Positions 23,415 to 31,556 of a stretch of DNA of 32,839 bases are shown piece by piece. The translations under genes and the position numbers were made by a program. Under the pieces are notes generated by a model, which saw only the letters and a list, made by a program, of their open reading frames with translations, did no database searches and was not told where the DNA came from. Numbering within the stretch: the stretch's first letter is position 1; every line of letters starts with the position of its first letter. Origin of the DNA: Planctomyces sp. (GTDB taxonomy: Bacteria > Planctomycetota > Planctomycetia > Planctomycetales > Planctomycetaceae); the NCBI GenBank assembly GCA_027483405.1, contig JAIXUU010000354.1:1-32839 (forward strand). Direction: 5' to 3'.

Positions 23415-23481
23415 CGAAACCTACCCTTCTCAATGACGACTTTCCGAACAACTGTCGAGATTCATTTGGATTTGAAACTTC

Positions 23482-23510
23482 AGCGTCTGCTTTAATTTCA
23501 GATAGACGCT
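23482..23510 (-). repeat. Hairpin in the nuoB-nuoC spacer
   Basis: AGCGTCT (23482-23488) and AGACGCT (23504-23510) form a perfect 7-bp stem with a 15-base AT-rich loop in the 137-bp spacer. There is no U-run directly after it on the transcript strand, so a full terminator is unlikely. It may stabilise or mark processing of the mRNA. Confidence 0.45.
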
Positions 23511-23551
23511 ACTGTGCTGAACAGAAAACCAATCTGCTCGATTTCTTTGGA

Positions 23552-24244
23552 TTAAGCAGACCCCTCAAGAGCTGGATTCCCCCTTTTCAACGATGCGGGG
23601 AGCTCCAGCGGAGTGAGCTGCATCTGACCTTCTCGAATCCGGATAATCTCATCGGCATCGAACGGAGCGGGGCCCGTTGGTCGAGTTCGATACTGGAATT
23701 CCGTCCCCTGCATGGTTCCAGTCTTCTGCACCAGATCCTGAATCTGCATGATCCCGGCAATCAACTGTTCCGGGCGTGGTGGGCAGCCAGGAACATAAAG
23801 ATCGACCGGAATAAAGCGGTCAATTCCCTGCACGACAGCATAAGTATCGAAAACTCCACCCGTACAGGCACAGGCCCCCATCGAAATGCACCACTTGGGT
23901 TCGGGCATTTGCAGCCAGATGCGTTGCAGAACAGGCATCATCTTCATAGCGACGCGACCAGCGACAATCATCAGGTCGCACTGGCGGGGCGAAAATCGCA
24001 TGACTTCTGCACCGAAGCGAGCCAGGTCATGCCGGGATGAGGCGGTGGCCATCAGCTCAATCCCACAACAGGCTGTGGCAAAAGGCATCGGCCAGAGACT
24101 GTTCTTTCTTGCCCAGCTTGAAGCAGCATTGAGCGTGGTGAGAAAGACGTTATCAGGCAAGCCCTTTTGCGGATTCACAAAAGGGGCTGAGGAACCTGGT
24201 GTTGCCGAGGCTCCACCTGATCCTGGGGGTTGAGCTATCGCCAT
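23552..24244 (-). CDS. nuoB: NADH-quinone oxidoreductase subunit B (cluster N2)
   Basis: NuoB holds the terminal 4Fe-4S cluster N2 that reduces quinone. The cluster ligands are visible: the adjacent cysteines in [12 protein letters not shown], then [11 protein letters not shown], and [11 protein letters not shown]. The 230-residue product is longer than usual. It has a Gly/Ser/Pro-rich N-terminal stretch of about 30 residues and a C-terminal tail ([12 protein letters not shown] onward) beyond the domain. The ATG at 24244 overlaps the nuoA stop by 10 bp. Secure. Confidence 0.97.
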   Translation of the reverse strand: MAIAQPPGSGGASATPGSSAPFVNPQKGLPDNVFLTTLNAASSWARKNSLWPMPFATACCGIELMATASSRHDLARFGAEVMRFSPRQCDLMIVAGRVAMKMMPVLQRIWLQMPEPKWCISMGACACTGGVFDTYAVVQGIDRFIPVDLYVPGCPPRPEQLIAGIMQIQDLVQKTGTMQGTEFQYRTRPTGPAPFDADEIIRIREGQMQLTPLELPASLKRGNPALEGSA

Positions 24245-24618
24245 TTGAACACACCCTTTCGCCAGGCGTAGATGTAGGCAATTGCCAGAGTACCAAAGAA
24301 GACGAGCATGACGCCGTAAACTGTCGAGGAAAGCTCCGCAGGAACTCCGCCATCACCCTTGTAAGCAGCCACCGCCCAGGGGTACATGAACAAAAGCTCA
24401 ACATCGAAGATCAGAAAAAGAATCGCGACCAGATAAAATTTCACATCGAAGGGCTGGCGGGCATCTCCCACAGGATCCATGCCCGATTCGTAAGGCATCT
24501 GCTTAACGGCCGTTTTTTTGGTGGGCCCGATAATGTGAGTCAGAATCAGATTCGTGATCACGAACCCGACCAGCACTCCGGTATAGATCAGAACTGCGAA
24601 TAAGCCGTCCATTTCCAT
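24235..24618 (-). CDS. nuoA: NADH-quinone oxidoreductase subunit A
   Basis: This is a small three-helix membrane subunit near the quinone chamber. The 127 residues show [21 protein letters not shown], the conserved loop [24 protein letters not shown] with the cysteine replaced by Met ([13 protein letters not shown] is common), and [17 protein letters not shown]. It is the first gene of the cluster, so the promoter should lie between 24619 and about 25190. Start: ATG 24618 or the in-frame ATG 24612 two codons later. Secure. Confidence 0.96.
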   Translation of the reverse strand: MEMDGLFAVLIYTGVLVGFVITNLILTHIIGPTKKTAVKQMPYESGMDPVGDARQPFDVKFYLVAILFLIFDVELLFMYPWAVAAYKGDGGVPAELSSTVYGVMLVFFGTLAIAYIYAWRKGVFKWR

Positions 24619-25197
24619 CCATTCTGAAGACCGTGAATTGATCTATTCCGAGGTCAATAGTGCAGAGAAATCGAGAATGCCAAGCCGTGTTTTTGAAATC
24701 CTCGATTCAACTGCAGAGATTCATCCGATCAAGGTCTTGCGTGTCATTAACCTGTTAATTTGCAGTGAGTTCGCGCAATCTCAGTGAGCTTCAAGTTGTC
24801 CAGCGGATTCTAGTTGGAATCTCCAGTAACTTCAACCACCTGTGAGCGTAGCGTCTGAGAGGACGTGCCAGAAGATCAATCATTTTCAGGCATTTGCATG
24901 CGTCAATGGGCCGGTTCCTGTCGAATTTGTTGGCCAATCGCAGCTCTGTTGCTCAATTGAGCGAGTCGTTTCCCGCTTTGCTTAGGGAACCACGATTCCC
25001 CTCAGGAGTACGGCTGGAGAGTTCCATTTGTGATCAACACCTCGTGGAATCAACGCCTGAGCGGGAAATCTTGGTGGCGGAAGCCTTTGACGGCGGTTTC
25101 GATTGCAGTTGAATTGGTGTTCAGCCAGACTGTTCGTGAGAAGGCCTGCCCGGTGGTGGGTGACAAATGGTTCCGTTGAAATTCCTGCAGATGGTGG
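24619..25197. promoter_or_regulatory. Divergent intergenic region between nuoA and purQ
   Basis: These 579 bases separate the divergent nuo operon and purQ and should hold both promoters. A near-perfect dyad, ATTAAC-CT-GTTAAT (24746-24759), lies about 128 bp upstream of nuoA and looks like an operator. A weak minus-strand promoter candidate is TTGGCA (24683-24678), then 18 bp, then TATTGA (24659-24654); I would not rely on it. The short ORFs here (24894-25112 plus, 24982-25206 minus) have no domain and lack good starts, so I do not call them. Confidence 0.4.
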
Positions 25198-26079
25198 ATG
25201 ACCCACGCCATGATATCACCCCGCGTTTGTGTCTTGCGTGCCCCGGGAACAAATTGCGATCAGGAAACGGCCCACGCATTTGAGATTTGCGGTGGCGAGC
25301 CCGAAGTGCTGCACCTCAATCGAATTCTGGAAAACCCGGGGCGACTCAAGGATTACCAGATCCTCTGTATTCCCGGTGGTTTCAGTTATGGCGATGACAT
25401 TGGCTCGGGAGTGATCTTTGCCAGCCAGCTCAAAACCGCTCTACGCGAAGAAATCGGAGAATTTCTGGCCGGTGACAAGTTGGCACTGGGAATCTGCAAT
25501 GGCTTTCAAACACTTTTGAAAGCGGGCGTACTTCCCGATGGTGACGCAGGCTGGAATCAGCCAGTTGCTGGCAATCAGCCGGCCAAAGCGACGCTCACCT
25601 GGAATGAAAATGGTCGCTACACCGCCCGCTGGGTAAGGCTCAAAGTGACCTCCACAAACTCAATCTTCCTGCGCGGCATTGATGAAATCGACCTGCCGAT
25701 GGCTCATGCCGAGGGTCGGATTGCCGTTCGGGATGCAGCAGTGCTGACTGAGTGGGAAACACGCCAGCAAATGGCACTGGCTTACATTCCCTGGCGCAAG
25801 TACCACAACCCGGATCAGGTGACTGTACTCACCGCTCAGGCTGGTGGCGCGATCGAAACCCGGCGGGGAACTTCGGCTTTGATGGAACAGGCCAACCCTA
25901 ATGGTTCAATCGCGGATCTGGCTGGGCTCTGTGATCCCACCGGGCGTGTGCTGGGATTAATGCCGCACCCCGAGCGATTTCTCTTCGCGACTCAACATCC
26001 GAACTGGACTCGCATGAATCTCGCGGGGGATGGAGCCGGCAAGCAGATCTTTCAGAACGCGATCGATTACTTTGCATGA
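25198..26079 (+). CDS. purQ: Phosphoribosylformylglycinamidine synthase, glutaminase subunit PurQ
   Basis: PurQ is the class I glutamine amidotransferase subunit that releases ammonia for FGAM synthesis in purine biosynthesis. Evidence: an N-terminal VLRAPGTNCDQETAHAFE, the loop CIPGGFSYGDDIGSGVIFASQ, the nucleophile cysteine in LALGICNGFQTLLKAG (about residue 100), and the His-Glu of the catalytic triad in LMPHPERF (about 256-260). At 293 residues it is longer than the roughly 230-residue Bacillus-type PurQ but far smaller than fused PurL. purL and purS are not in the window. Start ATG 25198; ATG 25210 is an alternative. It is divergent from nuo. Secure. Confidence 0.94.
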   Translation: MTHAMISPRVCVLRAPGTNCDQETAHAFEICGGEPEVLHLNRILENPGRLKDYQILCIPGGFSYGDDIGSGVIFASQLKTALREEIGEFLAGDKLALGICNGFQTLLKAGVLPDGDAGWNQPVAGNQPAKATLTWNENGRYTARWVRLKVTSTNSIFLRGIDEIDLPMAHAEGRIAVRDAAVLTEWETRQQMALAYIPWRKYHNPDQVTVLTAQAGGAIETRRGTSALMEQANPNGSIADLAGLCDPTGRVLGLMPHPERFLFATQHPNWTRMNLAGDGAGKQIFQNAIDYFA

Positions 26080-26448
26080 TCGTCTTCCCGGCAATCGTTC
26101 GGAAGTCGAGAGTTTCCCTTAGGACCACCCGTCCCAAACGCAGGCGAGCAAAATTCTCCTTCTCCCGTTCCGACGGGAGAAGGCCGGGATGAAGGTAAGA
26201 TCGAACGCATTGGGCGTGCGATCAACGTGCCGCTTCATCTCAGAATGCTCTCCCATGCAGACGCTGATGAGGGTTTCAAAGGAGGCTCTCGTTGGTCGGG
26301 ATATGTCTCGCATATCCTATTTCTCCGACTTCATGGTACATAACCTGCACGAAGTTGTTCTGTGGTCATTTTTTTATTGGTAATTGCCGAACAATCGCTG
26401 TGTCGTGGAGAGTAAAGACTGTCAGAAACGTGAGGCTCAGGTGCAGAA
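26080..26448. other. Intergenic region between purQ and the PQQ-like protein
   Basis: No gene is supported in these 369 bases. They contain the inverted second copy of the roughly 72-bp repeat (26157-26229), whose strong hairpin may help end purQ transcription. An AGG about 7 nt before ATG 26449 is the likely ribosome binding site of the next gene. No confident promoter was identified. Confidence 0.45.
26157..26229 (-). repeat. Dispersed roughly 72-bp repeat, copy 2 (inverted)
   Basis: Read on the minus strand, this begins CACGTTGATCG and ends with the hairpin CCTTCTCCCGTCGG...GGAGAAGGA, strongly matching 6967-7038. The hairpin at 26158-26183 has an uninterrupted 11-bp stem (CCTTCTCCCGT/ACGGGAGAAGG). 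Where copy 1 has a T-G wobble in the stem, copy 2 has a C-G pair, which suggests the structure matters. The element is intergenic between purQ and the PQQ-like gene. Confidence 0.75.
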
Positions 26449-29400
26449 ATGAGCATGTTCTCGACAATCACTGCTCGGCAATCAGGCATCAAAAACCTGG
26501 AATCTGCGTTCGTTCTGCCTGCGTTTCTCACGTTTGCGGTGGTGGGCTTGGTGCTTTTGTTCAATTTGAGCTGCTTACCCGCAGCGGCATTTGCTCAAGA
26601 AAGCCAACCCGCTGAACAGGAGCGCGAGCTCTCGAATGCGAATGTGCCGGTTAGCTCCGCACCAGAAAGTTCTGTACTGGCGACGCTGGCCCGGCAGCTT
26701 CGCCCGGAGATCTCACCAGCCACCACACGTCAGTTGCGAGAACTGACCAATGCTCTGCGCACTGGAAATCGAGAGTTGTCGATTGTGATTGCCGACCGGG
26801 TGCTGGCCATCGATCCCAAAGCAGTCACGACAACTTCCGAAAACAGCTCGACTTTTCACGCTGTCTGGCGGCTCCGGCGAGAGTGGTACAGTCAGTTGTT
26901 GCCGTATCAACAGCAGAAGTTGTTGAAAGATTTCCAACTTGCGGCCGATCTGGCTTATCGCGAGTTGCCTTTAGATGAATCGCGGGGAGAACGACTGCTG
27001 CTATTTTGTCTGCAGTTTGACTTATCGGCCGCTGGGATCAAGGCATGGGAAGAACTGGCTGCCAGGGCTCGTGACCGCGGTCAGGCTGAGCTGGCGGCTT
27101 CGATTTACTTTGACTTGTCTCAGCATCCACTACTAATGATCGAAGACGTGGCCCGGCGAACGCAACTGACGCGAGCCCGTGGAGTGCTGAATGAACAGCC
27201 GAGCTTTGCAGCTCGATCAGGGCAGCGAGAACGTCGAGGCCATGCGCTGCGTCTCTTGAAAGAGCGCCTCAGCGACGAGATCTGGCCTGCACAAAAATCT
27301 GAGCAGAAAGTTCCCTCGCACATCGAGACAGTTCCCGATCAGACTGCGGTCATGAGCAGGAAGGTGATTTCTGAAGGCTCTCAACAGACTTTCTTATGGG
27401 AAAATCGAACGGCTCAAGTCCGGCATTACCTGCGATCCCGCGGGATCGCTACAGTCTCGATTTTGCAGCCCCTGATCACGGAAGATCTGGTGATCACACG
27501 CGATCCACTCAAGTTTGTGGCAAGAGATCGACGGACTGAAAAAACTGTCTGGACTCTGCCGGCACCATTGATCCGGAATGAAACCTGGGAACGTGGAGCG
27601 TTATCACTCCAGGATTGGCAAGCAATCGTGGGGCTGGAAAACTCGCAGACGATCTATGCCCAGATGACTCCGGATGATGATCGACTCTATCTGATTGACC
27701 GCATTCCTTCACGCACAGATGGTCGCCCTGCTCATCGACTGCTTAGTGCAGTGGAGATGACGACTGGTAAAGTCCTCTGGCGTCTGGGAAGCCAGAGCAG
27801 TGGTTCGACATATCCCTTCAGCGAGACCATGTTTCTGGGCCCTCCACTGCTGATTGACGATCAGCTCCTCTTTCTGACGGAGAAAAACCAGAATCTCGGG
27901 TTGTATGCGGTGGATCGGGAGCATGGGCGGTTGGAGTGGTCGCTGGGTTTAGGTCAACTTTCCCAATCGCCGGCTGTTCATCCCGTGCTGCAAAGAAGTG
28001 CTGTCGCGATGGTCTGGGATGGCACGAACTGCATTGTCACCACCGGCGTGGGCGAAGTGATTTCGATCCATCTGGCTTCGCGATCAATCGACTGGCGAGC
28101 TTCGCTGCCCATTCATACTCCGACCAGCCCATTTCAGCGGGCCGATCTTCCGCCGGGATATCTACCAGATGAATGGTGGCGAAGTTGGCGTGAAGCCAGG
28201 CTGCTCCTCTCGAACAATGTGTTAATTGGTACTTCACCAGAATCCAATCAATTGTCGGCCTGGTCCCTGAATGGACGACAGCTCTGGTCGAAGACGGTTC
28301 CCGATGGAGTTCTCGTGGCTGGTGTGACGAAAACCGGGCTGGATCAACAGTGTGTGATCGTGGTGACATCGCAGGGAATCAGGGCTTATCGGCTCCATAA
28401 CGGAGAGCTGATGTGGAATCGCTCCTCGCTGCTGGCCACAAATCCGGGAACGAATAGCTGGTGGCTTTCCGGTCGCCCTGTCCTGCTGCAGTGGACTGAT
28501 CTACAGGCATGGCTTCTGGCACCGCTGACGAACGGTCAGAAACTTCTGATATCGGCCACTACGGGAGAAGTTCGTGCTGTTTTTCCTGCAGAAAGCAACC
28601 AGGAATCAGCCACAGCGCTATTCGTTAAAGATCAGGAGTTGTGGTCGATCAGCCCGCAAGGATTGACTGTCGAACCTCGACCTGCCTTAGTATTCACTGC
28701 CAGAGAAAGTAGAGCCACTCAATGGTCGCGAGCAGTGGCTCAAGGTGACTTTCAAACAGGGTGGGAGATTCTTCAGCAACTGGCCGATGAAGACTTGCCT
28801 TCCCAACTGGGGCCATTGGCTCTGAAAGAGGCCATTGAACTTTTGCAACAGAAATTGTGCTGGGGAGATTTTACCACCCATCCACAAGAATTCAGAGAGG
28901 TTACCCGCAGACTCAGCGAACTGCTGGCGACGGCACCTGATCAGCATCTTCCGCTGCGGATTGAACTGGCCGGGTACTGGCTGGCATGCGATCTTCCTCA
29001 AGAGGCTCTCGCGACTTTAAAGTCGATCTCACTTCTGCAACTTCGTGAGGCGGATGCTCTGGAATCTTCCGGAGTGATGACGGAAAAATCTTTCCCGGGC
29101 CAACCACCCGCTATGAAAAATCCTTGGGGGCCTGTGATTACAGGCAGCGGGCCAGTGATTTCAGATAGCGGGCCTGTGTTATCCGGCGATAGGCCAGTGC
29201 AGGGCATCATCGATGGTGATGGGCGACGCGGGTTCATCGATGAGCGTGGGCAGAAGAGTTTTCTCACGTCAGGTCTGCAGGTCAGGCCTTCCCGCAGGGC
29301 TTTGGCAGTGGCCATGCGAGCTTATCACCAGACCACCAGAGGTCGAGAAGCCAGTGCAATTCGTGGAGAACCCATCGATTGGCCGGGATGGACTCACACG

Positions 29401-31338
29401 TTTGCTGATTGGTGCCAGTGCGATTCGTTCGATGCAGCCGACTTCTGGGTGGGGACAGCACTGGGAAGCTATCTGCAAAACCACCGGCTGACTTCAGATC
29501 AATCTCTCGCTGGAACAAAAGCTGCTGCGGACGTTGATCACTTGCAGAGCGAACTGGCTGCTCTGGCCATGATTGAGCGATTGCAGATAACTCCCGCAAT
29601 CTCGGCCACGAAGGCGGAAGCGCCACTGACTTCCGTCTGGAACCAGCTCGTCGACGACTGGAGAAAGCGTGGCCTGCTGGAGGATGCCCATGCCGCCGAG
29701 ATCTTGAAGCACCGATCATTGGCACGTCTGGCGACGAAAAGTTCTCGCAAGCCCGATTTGACTTTGCCAAAGAAAGTCGAGCCTGTCTCGGGTGTTCCTC
29801 AAGTCACTCGTGAAGGTTTTGTGCTCCCTTCCATTCGAGAGCGGAATGAAGAGGTCTATCAGTTTCCCATACCGGCGACCTCCTGGCCGGGACTGGTCGC
29901 TGACCGTCTCGATATCTCGTTAGCCCGCCCGGGGACGGCCATTCGCTTTGCCGGAGAGCATGTGGAATCGCCCTGGATTTATGGTCTGAAGCAACAGGAA
30001 GAGGATGAAATTCCCCTCTTAAGGCAGGCATGGACACTTCATCAGGCGACGGGAGTGGGTCGTCTGTTGATTTTGCAGGTAGGTGCCGAGGTGATGGCCA
30101 TTCAACCGCTGAATGCGGCCGGTGAGCCTCAGCCTCGCAAGTTATGGTCATACGAACTGGCGAGTGAGAGTCGGCATCCGCTCGATCAGTGGGTGCCGGC
30201 AGCACAGGCGCGTCGTCATCTGGCAGATCCGGTTTCGTTTGGTGTGGCCGATCCCTACGGGAATCTGATTGGTCAGGCAAAACTGATCACCCCGGAATTG
30301 ACCGCCTGGATTCGCGGTGCAGTGCTGGAAGTGATCGATACAGCGACCGGTTTACCGCGCTGGTCGCGTGCCGACATTCCTGCCCTGTCATTACTGGCGG
30401 GAGATTCGGACACCATCGTGCTGATCGATGTCGCTCGCGAATGGATTTATCGACTCGATGCACTGGATGGCACAGTGCTGGAGAAACAGGCGATGCAAGG
30501 CCGTTTTCCTGCACAGGCGACGTCGAAGAGGCGTCAATTGAGCAGCACAACGATTATGGGAGAAGTTCCCCGGGGCTGGTGGATCGAAGGCCGCTATCTC
30601 TTTGAAGAACGGGTGGAAACCCTTCAGCAACCCATACCTGAACAACCCATACCTGAAGGAGCAATGGCTCAGTCTTTGCCGGCCATACGCTATCAATTGA
30701 TCTGCCATGATCTGGTGACGGGAGAGAATGTCTGGGTGCATGCAGCCTCACAGATCTGCTATGCGTTTCCGCTCGATGCATGGACGATGGGTTTGATCCG
30801 CCGCACAGATTTATCGGGAGGAGGTGAACTGTTATTGCTCGATCAGCAGGCAGGGATGGCGATGGCACCTGCGATAGCCATCAGCTTGCCGGAAAAAGTG
30901 AGCCGGATAGTGGCCACTTTCGACAAGGATCGATTTTATGTCGGGGCTTCAAATGGCAGCCAGATGCGGCTGGAAGCTCCTTCGCTGCAGCTTAGGAATG
31001 GTTATCGACAACCTTATCTGGCGGGTGAGATGACTGCGATTGATCGAAAAACAGGCCGGGTCATGTGGCGGGTGGACGTCGATCAGGAGCCCTGGCCACT
31101 GGATGTATCGCGGGCTTACCCGGTGATTGTCCGCTGCTGGACAACTCCCGAAACAGCGGGGAGTCGCGGGGCTGTGGGACACCAGAGAATTCACTGGGCG
31201 ACGACAGGCGAGATGGCAGCGGCTGATGATGCGCTGTTTCTCAATGGTTATGTAACCATCGAGGCTGGCGAAGGAGATGAGCTGATTCTTCGTCGCGAGT
31301 TCTATTCGACGCGGATCCTGCCCCCCCGCACGAAGTGA
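26449..31338 (+). CDS. Large secreted PQQ-like beta-propeller repeat protein
   Basis: The 1629-residue protein starts with a long N-region, a hydrophobic core (about residues 21-40) and a likely signal-peptidase site after AAAFA (residue 49), so it should be exported. Two regions carry PQQ-type propeller blades (G.V.W patterns): an N-terminal set with GKVLWRLG, GRLEWSLG and NGELMWNR, and a C-terminal set with DGTVL and GRVMWRVDVD. Between them lies an alpha-helical region (about 760-1130) and a short 7-residue repeat (GPVITGS-like, about residues 894-917). It has no dehydrogenase catalytic motif that I recognise. Such giant propeller proteins are common in planctomycetes and mostly uncharacterised. 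ATG 26449 has AGG upstream; a second ATG follows at 26455. Confidence 0.8.
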   Translation: MSMFSTITARQSGIKNLESAFVLPAFLTFAVVGLVLLFNLSCLPAAAFAQESQPAEQERELSNANVPVSSAPESSVLATLARQLRPEISPATTRQLRELTNALRTGNRELSIVIADRVLAIDPKAVTTTSENSSTFHAVWRLRREWYSQLLPYQQQKLLKDFQLAADLAYRELPLDESRGERLLLFCLQFDLSAAGIKAWEELAARARDRGQAELAASIYFDLSQHPLLMIEDVARRTQLTRARGVLNEQPSFAARSGQRERRGHALRLLKERLSDEIWPAQKSEQKVPSHIETVPDQTAVMSRKVISEGSQQTFLWENRTAQVRHYLRSRGIATVSILQPLITEDLVITRDPLKFVARDRRTEKTVWTLPAPLIRNETWERGALSLQDWQAIVGLENSQTIYAQMTPDDDRLYLIDRIPSRTDGRPAHRLLSAVEMTTGKVLWRLGSQSSGSTYPFSETMFLGPPLLIDDQLLFLTEKNQNLGLYAVDREHGRLEWSLGLGQLSQSPAVHPVLQRSAVAMVWDGTNCIVTTGVGEVISIHLASRSIDWRASLPIHTPTSPFQRADLPPGYLPDEWWRSWREARLLLSNNVLIGTSPESNQLSAWSLNGRQLWSKTVPDGVLVAGVTKTGLDQQCVIVVTSQGIRAYRLHNGELMWNRSSLLATNPGTNSWWLSGRPVLLQWTDLQAWLLAPLTNGQKLLISATTGEVRAVFPAESNQESATALFVKDQELWSISPQGLTVEPRPALVFTARESRATQWSRAVAQGDFQTGWEILQQLADEDLPSQLGPLALKEAIELLQQKLCWGDFTTHPQEFREVTRRLSELLATAPDQHLPLRIELAGYWLACDLPQEALATLKSISLLQLREADALESSGVMTEKSFPGQPPAMKNPWGPVITGSGPVISDSGPVLSGDRPVQGIIDGDGRRGFIDERGQKSFLTSGLQVRPSRRALAVAMRAYHQTTRGREASAIRGEPIDWPGWTHTFADWCQCDSFDAADFWVGTALGSYLQNHRLTSDQSLAGTKAAADVDHLQSELAALAMIERLQITPAISATKAEAPLTSVWNQLVDDWRKRGLLEDAHAAEILKHRSLARLATKSSRKPDLTLPKKVEPVSGVPQVTREGFVLPSIRERNEEVYQFPIPATSWPGLVADRLDISLARPGTAIRFAGEHVESPWIYGLKQQEEDEIPLLRQAWTLHQATGVGRLLILQVGAEVMAIQPLNAAGEPQPRKLWSYELASESRHPLDQWVPAAQARRHLADPVSFGVADPYGNLIGQAKLITPELTAWIRGAVLEVIDTATGLPRWSRADIPALSLLAGDSDTIVLIDVAREWIYRLDALDGTVLEKQAMQGRFPAQATSKRRQLSSTTIMGEVPRGWWIEGRYLFEERVETLQQPIPEQPIPEGAMAQSLPAIRYQLICHDLVTGENVWVHAASQICYAFPLDAWTMGLIRRTDLSGGGELLLLDQQAGMAMAPAIAISLPEKVSRIVATFDKDRFYVGASNGSQMRLEAPSLQLRNGYRQPYLAGEMTAIDRKTGRVMWRVDVDQEPWPLDVSRAYPVIVRCWTTPETAGSRGAVGHQRIHWATTGEMAAADDALFLNGYVTIEAGEGDELILRREFYSTRILPPRTK
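29128..29199 (+). repeat. 21-bp tandem repeats inside the PQQ-like gene
   Basis: Three consecutive 21-bp units encode GPVITGS, GPVISDS and GPVLSGD, followed by a partial RPV. They keep the reading frame and sit in the linker between the helical region and the next segment, so they vary linker length without breaking the protein. Confidence 0.75.
30628..30657 (+). repeat. Perfect 15-bp tandem duplication inside the PQQ-like gene
   Basis: CAACCCATACCTGAA occurs twice in direct tandem (30628-30642 and 30643-30657), encoding QPIPE-QPIPE. Exact identity suggests a recent, in-frame slippage duplication in a loop between propeller blades. Confidence 0.85.
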
Positions 31339-31556
31339 CCAGCGGCTGGCTATGACAGCTGCTGTTTGCGTAAGGATTCCATCCCCACAAGATTGTGGTA
31401 TCCTGCCCGAGCCTCTGGTACGAATGACGAGTTAACATCATGCGTTGAACGTCACTCGGCCATACCTATCTAACGCTACAAGGCACACAGGTGTTGTTTC
31501 GCATGGCAGGGCGTATGAGTTCCTGAGAACGGAGGCATGCCATTGATTCTGCTCCT

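Noticed and set aside
24894-25112. 72-residue plus-strand ORF between nuoA and purQ
   Set aside because: It has a TTG start, no ribosome binding site and no recognisable domain.
26560-26580. Possible lipobox (NLSC) in the signal peptide of the PQQ-like protein
   Set aside because: Position -3 is Asn rather than Leu, and an AFA signal-peptidase-I site follows directly.
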